Position numbers and translations under genes: made by a program. The notes below the pieces were generated by a model. It was given only the letters and a program-made list of their open reading frames with translations, was not told where the DNA came from and made no database searches. 64,000 bases of DNA from an uncultured Clostridia bacterium (GTDB lineage: Bacteria > Bacillota > Clostridia > Christensenellales > Borkfalkiaceae), in contig CAMUBY010000003.1 in NCBI GenBank assembly GCA_947087265.1, positions 62,001-126,000 of the forward strand. Direction: 5' to 3'. Positions 8,220-14,707 of the stretch are shown piece by piece (the first letter of the stretch is position 1; each line of letters starts with the position of its first letter).

Positions 8220-8248
8220 TTGCATCTTTCGTTGTTTTTTGGTATAAT
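8220..8248 (+). promoter_or_regulatory. Extended -10 promoter directly abutting the 8256 start codon
   Basis: TTGCAT (8220-8225), 17-bp spacer, TATAAT (8243-8248) with TG at 8240-8241 as an extended -10. Only 7 nt separate the -10 box from the ATG, so the transcript should begin at or within a base of the start codon. Confidence 0.75.
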
Positions 8249-8255
8249 TAGTGTA

Positions 8256-8702
8256 ATGAAAATCAACTTAAAAGAAAACAAAAATAAGAACGATATTGAA
8301 ATTCTTATAGAATACCCCGAAATTTCTGAAACCGTACACCGCATAGAAACGGCAATAAAATCGGTTGATAATATCGTCCGTTGTCAAGATGATGACGGAA
8401 AGATTTGCTTTGTTCGTGTGTCAGATATTTTTTATATCGAAAGTGTAGAAAAACAAGTTTTTGTTTATACGAATGATAAAGTTTATCGTACTGAATTGCT
8501 CTTATATCAATTTGCAGAAAAACTATATAATTTTGGGTTTGAGCAAATCAGTAAATCTTGTATTCTCAACTTAAACACTATGGTCAGCGTTAAAGCAATT
8601 TTTAACTCAAAAATGGAAGCTATGCTTGAAAACGGCGAAAAGGTAATTATATCAAGGAACTTTATTTCCGCAGTTAAAAAACGGTTGGAGAAAATGTTAT
8701 GA
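8256..8702 (+). CDS. LytTR DNA-binding domain regulator without a receiver domain
   Basis: The protein has 148 residues. Residues about 45-145 form a LytTR domain (VRVSDIFYIESVEKQVFVY, FEQISKSCILNLNTM, VIISRNF); the first 45 residues are short and charged, with no phospho-acceptor domain. This is the stand-alone LytTR type found in Firmicutes beside small membrane proteins of the DUF3021 type, which is exactly the next gene (ATGA overlap at 8699-8702). In characterised pairs the membrane protein restrains the LytTR protein. No Shine-Dalgarno is present and the promoter abuts the ATG, so translation is probably leaderless. Codon use is AT-rich compared with genes on either side. Confidence 0.88.
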   Translation: MKINLKENKNKNDIEILIEYPEISETVHRIETAIKSVDNIVRCQDDDGKICFVRVSDIFYIESVEKQVFVYTNDKVYRTELLLYQFAEKLYNFGFEQISKSCILNLNTMVSVKAIFNSKMEAMLENGEKVIISRNFISAVKKRLEKML

Positions 8703-9139
8703 AAAAAAACATATTTCAATTTATTAAGCGTTTGCTGATAAATACACTTGCGACAACCGCATTGAGTATCTTTTTAATGTGCATTGTTGCTATTATAAAA
8801 GGGTTTACTTTAATGACATTAGTCGCGCCTTTTCAGATATTGCTTGTGAATTCTTTGGCGCATATCGGTTTTATATTGTTTGATAAAATAAATATGAAAT
8901 ATAAAATAATCAACTATACAGTAATGCTCGTATATTTAATCGGTATAGTATTGGGTTTTGGTTTTCTTTTCGATTGGTTTGCCGTAAATGAAATTTGGAT
9001 TGTATGTGTAGTCGGCGTTATAGTTTTTGTTCTTGCTATTACTATGGATATTATAAAAATCAACCGAGATGCAAAGGAAATAAACGCAAGTTTGGACGAG
9101 TTGCGAAAGAGAAAAAATAATAACGATAAAACAGAATAA
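8699..9139 (+). CDS. DUF3021-type four-helix membrane protein
   Basis: The protein has 146 residues with four predicted membrane helices (about 12-35, 42-65, 74-92, 97-120) and a charged cytoplasmic tail (DELRKRKNNNDKTE). Position, size and coupling to a stand-alone LytTR gene match the DUF3021 family, the membrane half of LytTR regulatory pairs. The role is inferred as inhibitor or sensor for the 8256 protein. The ATG overlaps the upstream stop (ATGA), which implies translational coupling. A strong terminator follows at once, so the two genes form a closed unit. Confidence 0.8.
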   Translation: MKKNIFQFIKRLLINTLATTALSIFLMCIVAIIKGFTLMTLVAPFQILLVNSLAHIGFILFDKINMKYKIINYTVMLVYLIGIVLGFGFLFDWFAVNEIWIVCVVGVIVFVLAITMDIIKINRDAKEINASLDELRKRKNNNDKTE

Positions 9140-9145
9140 TTTTTA

Positions 9146-9174
9146 AGAGGCTGTGAAATTCACAGCCTCTTTTG
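9146..9174 (+). terminator. Terminator of the LytTR-DUF3021 unit
   Basis: AGAGGCTGTGA and TCACAGCCTCT arms around AAT, followed by TTTTG. Confidence 0.9.
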
Positions 9175-9274
9175 TAACTTGGTATTCTTATTTTGTAAGT
9201 TAGTATTCACACCATTGCTTTTGAATTTTACAATAATTATAATTATCAAAAAAATTTTAGTAGGAGCAGTTTAT

Positions 9275-10150
9275 ATGAATACGCCAACTAATAAAAATAA
9301 GAACGGTATAAAAATAATTTTATCCATTATTACCGTTTATGCGGTTTGCTTGTTATTCCGTTGTTTGGAATATTTCTTAATACGAACCGACCAAACATTT
9401 TTCGGGGAAGCTTTTATACATAAATTGTTGGGCATTGCGGTTTGTTTTATATCGTTATTCTTTTTGCATATGAAACCGTCTGAAGCGGGCTTTCGTGTGC
9501 GCCGTGCGCCTAAATATTTGCTCTACGGAGCAATACTCGGAATATCGGTTTACATATTAGCCTATGGCATAGAATTGATAATTCTTGCCGCTACGGGTAA
9601 ATCACCGTCATTACAGTTTTATGTAACAAGTTATTCTGTTGACGGTAATATGGGAAATCAAACAGGCTTTTGGTTTTTCGTTCTCTGTATTGTAGGAAAC
9701 ATTATAAATGTAGTTATGGAAGAAGGCGTTTTTCGCGGACTGTTTTTGAAATTGGCAGAAAAGAAATACAACTTTTTAATTGCCGTAATTATATCTTCCG
9801 TACTTTTCGGCTTATGGCATTTAATTGCGCCTATTCGCAGTTATACTGACGGCGAACGTAGTCTTGGCGGCATGTTTATGATGATGTTAATGCTGTTTTT
9901 TGCAACGGGAATTACGGGAGCAAAGTTTTGTCTGTTGACAAAAATGACAGGTTCATTATGGTTACCTATGACAGACCATTTTATAAATAATACAATAGTT
10001 AATATTTTGCATATCAGTTCAACAAGCGGCATTGACGAATTGCAAACAGTACGGGTAGCGATTGCGCAAATAATATCTTTTATAATCGTCTTAATTATTT
10101 TTATTAAGGGAAAATATTATAAAAAACCCACTTTTGAAATAAATACGTAA
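9275..10150 (+). CDS. CPBP family intramembrane metalloprotease (Abi domain)
   Basis: The protein has 291 residues from the ATG at 9275, preceded by TAGGAG 8 nt upstream; an earlier in-frame start at 9179 would overlap the terminator. It has about eight membrane helices. The CPBP/Rce1 signature residues are present: EEGVFRG (EExxxR motif), FGLWH (FxxxH) and DHFINN (HxxxN type). Family members cleave prenylated or leader peptides, or confer bacteriocin self-immunity. No bacteriocin precursor is seen nearby, so the substrate is unknown. AT-rich codon use matches its island neighbours. Confidence 0.9.
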   Translation: MNTPTNKNKNGIKIILSIITVYAVCLLFRCLEYFLIRTDQTFFGEAFIHKLLGIAVCFISLFFLHMKPSEAGFRVRRAPKYLLYGAILGISVYILAYGIELIILAATGKSPSLQFYVTSYSVDGNMGNQTGFWFFVLCIVGNIINVVMEEGVFRGLFLKLAEKKYNFLIAVIISSVLFGLWHLIAPIRSYTDGERSLGGMFMMMLMLFFATGITGAKFCLLTKMTGSLWLPMTDHFINNTIVNILHISSTSGIDELQTVRVAIAQIISFIIVLIIFIKGKYYKKPTFEINT

Positions 10151-10259
10151 ACAAGCATACGGGCGAATTAAAAAAGCCGCTAGACTTCAAAAAGGTTTGC
10201 AAGGACATAACCGTTATGAAAAATCCGATTGGGTAGCATTAAATTGGCTTACGAATTAA
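10143..10259 (+). pseudogene. Possible gene remnant (38 codons, no start)
   Basis: An open frame beginning after a stop at 10140-10142 encodes a basic peptide (GRIKKAARLQKGLQGHNR and KSDWVALNWLTN) that reads like the C-terminal end of a real protein. It has no start codon or ribosome site. I cannot name the parent family. Confidence 0.25.
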
Positions 10260-10312
10260 ATAACGCGGCATAATAACGGAATGTATTTCAGAAAACGATA
10301 CACAATAAAAAT

Positions 10313-10990
10313 ATGAAATTACTGACTTTTATTTTAACTTGTATGCTGGCGCCCTCTTCCGTCTTTTCTTTTTCAAACAGTGCATTTTTAGTTGACGGAC
10401 TAACAACCAGTCAAGTTTATCTATGCACACAAAACCAAAGCGAATACAAGGAAAATATTCAAATAAAAGTTCAAACAAAAAATGAGGAAGTTTGTATAAC
10501 GCCGACAATAAATTACGGATATGAGCCAAGCATATTGTTAGCGGATTTTATCGGAAACGGGTTAAGTCAAATATTTTATCAGGTAAACAGCGGTGGAAGC
10601 GGAGCTTATTCGTCTTATCAGATAATATCTATGCAAAACGGAAAACAAAAAACAATTTATGACAGCGAGAACTTTCAAAATACGGCGCAAGCAAGTCTTG
10701 TTGAACAATTGGTTAAAATAGAGTATCTGAATCAAAATTATTATTTAGAAACCGGTAATGCCGATTTAAGCGGAGAGAAAAACATAGTAGTTTCAAATAT
10801 AAATGCGGTTATGCCTATCTATAACGGAGGGCTCAACAAATATCAAATTGCGCAGTTTCAAAAAGTGTACATTGATTATACCGCAAATAATATCGGTTAT
10901 CTGGTTTGCCTTATCGACCTCAATCCGAACGGAATTACTACCGTCAGCGTAGGAACACTTGCCGGTTGGAACATAAATTATACGGAATAA
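10313..10990 (+). CDS. Secreted protein of unknown function, FG-GAP-like segment
   Basis: The protein has 225 residues with a signal peptide (about 1-22). The central segment ILLADFIGNGLSQIFYQV plus NSGGSGAYSSY resembles single FG-GAP/VCBS-like units (D-x-G-x-G repeats) of secreted Clostridia proteins; no enzyme motif was seen. The start lacks a clear Shine-Dalgarno. It is last in the AT-rich island and is followed by a terminator. The function is unknown. Confidence 0.65.
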   Translation: MKLLTFILTCMLAPSSVFSFSNSAFLVDGLTTSQVYLCTQNQSEYKENIQIKVQTKNEEVCITPTINYGYEPSILLADFIGNGLSQIFYQVNSGGSGAYSSYQIISMQNGKQKTIYDSENFQNTAQASLVEQLVKIEYLNQNYYLETGNADLSGEKNIVVSNINAVMPIYNGGLNKYQIAQFQKVYIDYTANNIGYLVCLIDLNPNGITTVSVGTLAGWNINYTE

Positions 10991-11040
10991 AATATTTTAT
11001 TTTTATCCCGTTTGGCACGATTGCTTCCCTGTCAAATCAA

Positions 11041-11073
11041 AAACTGCCTGAAATAAAATTCAGGCAGTTTTTA
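11041..11073 (+). terminator. Rho-independent terminator
   Basis: AAACTGCCTGAA arm and its complement followed by a T-rich tract; closes the 10313 gene. Confidence 0.88.
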
Positions 11074-11095
11074 TTATGATTATCGGAACCGGTAT

Positions 11096-11123
11096 TTGAC
11101 TTTTTTCCGAGTGTGCATATAAT
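11096..11123 (+). promoter_or_regulatory. Promoter of the EamA transporter gene, nearly leaderless
   Basis: TTGACT (11096-11101), 16-bp spacer, TATAAT (11118-11123). The ATG at 11134 is 10 nt past the -10 box, leaving a leader of only about 3-4 nt. Confidence 0.75.
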
Positions 11124-11133
11124 AATAGGGTAT

Positions 11134-12120
11134 ATGAATGCCATTGTAAAAAAGAGCATCGGAGTGCTTCTCATCATCGGCGCTGCGGCGTGCTTTGCAC
11201 TGATGAATTTGTTTGTAAACCTTGCAGGCGACCTTCCGCTCATGCAAAAGGTTTTTTTTCGTAATGCGCTCACCATGGTCGTCGTATTCTTTATTCTGCT
11301 CTTTTCCAAACAGAAATTCCGCATTCACGGCAAACAATGCGTTTTATGGCTGTTTCTGCGCTCTGCACTCGGTTTTATCGGCATTATTCTGAACTTCTAT
11401 GCCATAGACCATATCGGCAGTATTTCCGACGCGTCCATTCTCAATAAACTCTCCCCTTTCTTTGCTATTCTCTTTTCCATATTTCTTTTGAAAGAGAAAC
11501 CGACGATACCCGAAATCATTTTTACGCTGATTGCATTCGGCGGTGCGGTTTGCGTCGTCAATCCGCGGTTCGATATGCAGGTACTTCCTGCCGTAGCAGG
11601 CGTCTTATCGGGCGCGTGCGCGGGATTTGCCTATACCTGCGTGCGCATTCTTGCAATAAAGGGAGAGCGCGGTATTATGACGGTATTCTTCTTTTCTGCA
11701 TTCTCCACTGTCGTCGCCCTGCCCTTTATGATTGCTTATTACAAGCCGATGAACGGTATGCAATGGCTGTATCTTCTCCTTGCAGGCGCAAGCGCAACGG
11801 GCGGACAATTCTTTATTACCGCCGCATACAGACACGCACCCGCAAAGGAAATTGCCGTATTCGATTATTTCCAGGTGCTCTTTGCCGCGTTGCTCGGCTT
11901 TTTCTTCCTCGCGCAAGTACCCGCCACTTTGAGTATCATCGGCTACGCGATTATCATCGGCGCGGCAATCGGCAAACAGATTTTCCACTTTGTGGGCGTA
12001 AAACGGAAAAAGGCGATTCCCTTGCACGCGCAAGAGGATTCGGATGAAACGTCTCCCGTTTCAGACAATGAACCATTAAATCGTGAAAATCCGATTAAAA
12101 ATGAAGAGAAACGAGAATAA
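11134..12120 (+). CDS. EamA/DMT-family transporter
   Basis: The protein has 328 residues with ten predicted helices arranged as two five-helix EamA repeats, then a hydrophilic tail of about 35 residues. Typical motifs are FFRNALTMVV, LNKLSPFFAILFSIFLLKEKP and the second-repeat FDYFQVLFAALLGFFFLAQVP. Family members export amino acids, nucleotides or drugs; the substrate is not predictable. The start was moved from an upstream GTG (11113) to the ATG at 11134 because the GTG lies inside the promoter. The next gene has its own promoter. Confidence 0.88.
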   Translation: MNAIVKKSIGVLLIIGAAACFALMNLFVNLAGDLPLMQKVFFRNALTMVVVFFILLFSKQKFRIHGKQCVLWLFLRSALGFIGIILNFYAIDHIGSISDASILNKLSPFFAILFSIFLLKEKPTIPEIIFTLIAFGGAVCVVNPRFDMQVLPAVAGVLSGACAGFAYTCVRILAIKGERGIMTVFFFSAFSTVVALPFMIAYYKPMNGMQWLYLLLAGASATGGQFFITAAYRHAPAKEIAVFDYFQVLFAALLGFFFLAQVPATLSIIGYAIIIGAAIGKQIFHFVGVKRKKAIPLHAQEDSDETSPVSDNEPLNRENPIKNEEKRE

Positions 12121-12135
12121 AATACTGCAACCGCA

Positions 12136-12164
12136 TTGCAATTTCCTTCCAAATATGTTATGAT
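12136..12164 (+). promoter_or_regulatory. Promoter of the flippase-like gene
   Basis: TTGCAA (12136-12141), 17-bp spacer, TATGAT (12159-12164). The short leader of about 10 nt carries GGAG at 12171-12174. Confidence 0.65.
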
Positions 12165-12180
12165 ACTGACGGAGTATTTT

Positions 12181-13599
12181 ATGAAGAAGAAAAAAAACGC
12201 GAGCAAGCCTGAAAATGAAAACATAGAAGCGTTGACGGAACCGCCGATTGAAGCGAATGAAGTTGACGCACAGGGCGCGGAAATTTCAGCAGAAAACGAC
12301 ACAGAGCCCGTACAGGACGTTTTTGCGGAGGAAAGTGAGGAGCGCGCGAAAGAACAAATAAATACAGATACGGAACAAACCGAAACTTCCGAAACCGATT
12401 TCAAAGCCGCTTATAATAAAGAGAAAGAGTTAGAATTAGAAAAACTCACACGGCAAATCGAAGAAAAGAACAGCATCGATACCAAGAAAAAACGGCGTAA
12501 CTGGTGGATTAAAACGACGTTAATGCTCGTCTTAATCGGCGTATCCGTCGTGATGATGTTCACGATTACGAAGTACCTCTCGGAAGACGGCGGAACAAGT
12601 TTCAAAACCATGATTGCCGGCGCAAGTTGGCAATGGTTTCTTGTATTTATAGGCGTTGTATTGCTGTTTATGTTCCTTGACAGCATGAAATACGCATATA
12701 TGCTCAAAATTTCTACCGGCAAGTTCCGTTTCCGCACTGCCATGAAAACCAACTTCCTCGGTAAATATTACGACGGAATTACACCGCTCGGCACGGGCGG
12801 TCAACCCTTTCAGATTTATTATCTGCACAAAAAAGACATTCCTGCGGGCGTTGCAACCGCAATTCCGTTGGTACGCTATATCGTTACGACCATCGAATTC
12901 TGTTTGATTTCTACCGCGCTGATTATTGTAACAGGCGCCACCAACTTGCTGAACGGACTCGACAGTGACTGGGGTGCACCCGTCATTCTGGCAATCGCTT
13001 CCGTTTCCATGTTCGCGAACCTCCTCATCCCCATAGCAATGTTGCTCATATCGTTTTTCCCGCGGAAAGGGAAAAAACTTGTTCTGAAAGTAGTGCAACT
13101 GCTCCACAAAATGCACATCGTCAAACGCCCCTATTCCGTGATGAAAAAGTATATTTACGAAGCGGAAGAATACAAGCGTTCGATGAAAGCGCTCTTTACG
13201 AAATGGTGGAAACTGATACCCCTTGTCGTGATTAGCGTCGTAAACTCGCTGATTCACATCTCCATTCCCTTCTTCGCCGTGATGGCGATTGCGGGTCCTA
13301 CGCTCGGCAGCGTGAATCATGCGGAACTGCTCTTCCAGATTATGTGCCTAGCAACGATTTCCTACTATTCGGCGTCCCTCGTACCCACGCCCGGAAACAG
13401 CGGCGCAAGCGAAGCGATGACGACGATTGTGTTCTTTACTCTTTCGAGTCAAGTCCACGGACTGCTCGGCTGGATTGTGTTAATCTGGCGTTTTGCAACG
13501 TACTACGTGTATATCCTGACGGGAATCGGACTCAACACCTTTGAAATTATCCGCAGCGCGGTACGGCAGCGGCGGGCAAGAAAAAAACAAATCAAATAA
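12181..13599 (+). CDS. Flippase-like (UPF0104/LPG-synthase membrane domain) integral membrane protein
   Basis: The protein has 472 residues. The first 110 are highly acidic and lysine-rich, probably disordered and cytoplasmic. About eight to nine helices follow. The family motif GITPLGTGGQPFQIYYL (about residues 197-213) and the late TPGNSGASEA motif match the lysylphosphatidylglycerol synthase/flippase-like membrane domain. Without a catalytic aminoacyl-transfer domain it is more likely a lipid or lipid-linked glycan flippase-type protein; this is inference. The ATG at 12181 is chosen for its GGAG site. A bidirectional terminator follows. Confidence 0.85.
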   Translation: MKKKKNASKPENENIEALTEPPIEANEVDAQGAEISAENDTEPVQDVFAEESEERAKEQINTDTEQTETSETDFKAAYNKEKELELEKLTRQIEEKNSIDTKKKRRNWWIKTTLMLVLIGVSVVMMFTITKYLSEDGGTSFKTMIAGASWQWFLVFIGVVLLFMFLDSMKYAYMLKISTGKFRFRTAMKTNFLGKYYDGITPLGTGGQPFQIYYLHKKDIPAGVATAIPLVRYIVTTIEFCLISTALIIVTGATNLLNGLDSDWGAPVILAIASVSMFANLLIPIAMLLISFFPRKGKKLVLKVVQLLHKMHIVKRPYSVMKKYIYEAEEYKRSMKALFTKWWKLIPLVVISVVNSLIHISIPFFAVMAIAGPTLGSVNHAELLFQIMCLATISYYSASLVPTPGNSGASEAMTTIVFFTLSSQVHGLLGWIVLIWRFATYYVYILTGIGLNTFEIIRSAVRQRRARKKQIK

Positions 13600-13630
13600 A
13601 AAAGCGCCCTCAAAAGAGGGCGTTATTTTT
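13599..13630. terminator. Bidirectional terminator between convergent genes
   Basis: GCGCCCTC and GAGGGCGT arms around AAAA, with A-run and T-rich flanks. Confidence 0.88.
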
Positions 13631-14096
13631 ATATCAGCGGAACAACCGTCGGCGTAACTTTTTTATCGTGGATAACGAGATATAAATAACTCGGCTCGGA
13701 ATAGGAACCTGCGGAACCGGGATTGATACAGAGCACGCCGTCCACCTCCGCAACTTCGGCGCGGTGCGTGTGTCCGTAGAGTGCGACTTCGCAGTCCAAC
13801 TGCTTGGCGCGGGCGGCAAGCCGCGCTGTTCCCGATTTTACGCCGTAACGGTGTCCGTGACAGCAGAACACGGAAATCCCTTCCGCTTCCAGCACAAATT
13901 CGTCCTCACCGTACTGCGCGTCACAATTCCCCTTTATAAGATAAGTCTTTTCGGGATATTCCCCGAGCACCGCGCGCATATCGGCAGAGCCGTCGCCGAG
14001 ATGCACAATATAATCGTTTTCCGCAAAAAGCGGTCGCAGTTTTTCTATCGCTCTGCGCCTGCCGTGCGAATCGGAAAGTACGACAAAAGTCTTCAT
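13629..14096 (-). CDS. YfcE/MJ0936-family metallophosphoesterase
   Basis: The protein has 155 residues and is a single calcineurin-like phosphoesterase domain with all metal-site motifs: VLSDSHGR, VHLGDGSAD, IKGNCD, FCCHGHRYG and YGHTHRAEV. Family members hydrolyse phosphodiesters with Mn2+. The ATG at 14096 overlaps the stop of rdgB (ATGA). The rdgB-phosphodiesterase pair is common in Firmicutes and suggests a role in nucleotide housekeeping. Confidence 0.92.
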   Translation of the reverse strand: MKTFVVLSDSHGRRRAIEKLRPLFAENDYIVHLGDGSADMRAVLGEYPEKTYLIKGNCDAQYGEDEFVLEAEGISVFCCHGHRYGVKSGTARLAARAKQLDCEVALYGHTHRAEVAEVDGVLCINPGSAGSYSEPSYLYLVIHDKKVTPTVVPLI

Positions 14097-14659
14097 AATT
14101 TTTTCACCAATGCGGCAAGCGCCGCGCCCCGATGAGAAACACCGTTCTTTTCCTCTTCCGAACTTTCCGCAAACGATTTTTGCAGGACGGTTGAGAAAAA
14201 CAAACTGTCGTAGCCGAATCCGTTTTCGCCGCGCTCTTCCGTTAGAATTTCGCCGTAGGTATTCCCTTCCGCCGTGACGGTTTCTCCGCTCGGAAACACC
14301 AACGCCACCGCGCAGGAAAAGTGCGCCGCACGATTGGAAACATCTTCTAAATTTTTGAGCAGCAACTTGCGGTTTTCTGCGCTTCCGCCGCCTGAATAGC
14401 GCGCGCTGTACACGCCGGGTGCGCCGCCCAGCGCGTCTACGCAAAGACCGCTGTCGTCCGCGAGCGCAGGAAGCCCCGTCGCCGTACAAACCGCCTGCGC
14501 CTTGATAAGCGCGTTTTCGGCAAAGGTAGCGCCCGTTTCCTCTACCTCCCCGCAAAAGCCTGCCTCCGCTTCGGAAAGAATTTTCCAGCCTTTGAGAATT
14601 GCTTTGATTTCTTTGAGTTTATGGGCGTTGCCCGTTGCCGCTACGATAATTTTTTCCAT
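14093..14659 (-). CDS. rdgB: XTP/dITP diphosphatase (RdgB/HAM1)
   Basis: The protein has 188 residues, normal for the family. It hydrolyses non-canonical purine triphosphates (dITP, XTP) to monophosphates and keeps them out of DNA. It has the N-terminal ATGNAHKLKEI motif, ALADDSGLCVDALGGAPGVYSARY, and the C-terminal GYDSLF and SHRGAAL motifs. The promoter TATAAT lies 6 nt from the ATG and there is no Shine-Dalgarno, so the mRNA should be leaderless. It is co-transcribed with the downstream phosphodiesterase by an ATGA overlap. Confidence 0.96.
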   Translation of the reverse strand: MEKIIVAATGNAHKLKEIKAILKGWKILSEAEAGFCGEVEETGATFAENALIKAQAVCTATGLPALADDSGLCVDALGGAPGVYSARYSGGGSAENRKLLLKNLEDVSNRAAHFSCAVALVFPSGETVTAEGNTYGEILTEERGENGFGYDSLFFSTVLQKSFAESSEEEKNGVSHRGAALAALVKKL

Positions 14660-14665
14660 GCCTTG

Positions 14666-14694
14666 ATTATAACATAAAAGCGGCTCACTTTCAA
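14666..14694 (-). promoter_or_regulatory. Leaderless rdgB promoter whose -35 lies in a terminator loop
   Basis: TTGAAA (14689-14694), 17-bp spacer, TATAAT (14666-14671) on minus; the ATG is at 14659. The -35 box sits in the loop of the terminator hairpin at 14677-14702. Confidence 0.75.
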
Positions 14695-14706
14695 GCCGCT
14701 TTTCGC
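14677..14706 (-). terminator. Terminator of the metal ATPase operon, overlapping the rdgB promoter
   Basis: AAAAGCGGCT and AGCCGCTTTT arms with a loop that carries TTGAAA; only a short T-tract. Confidence 0.7.
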
Positions 14707-14707
14707 T

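Noticed and set aside
12532..13320. 262-codon His/Arg-rich frame antisense to the flippase-like gene
   Set aside because: Composition is that of a reverse-strand shadow of membrane helices.
14097..14555. Long N-terminal extension of the YfcE-like phosphodiesterase
   Set aside because: It lies wholly out of frame within rdgB; the ATGA overlap at 14093-14096 fixes the true start.
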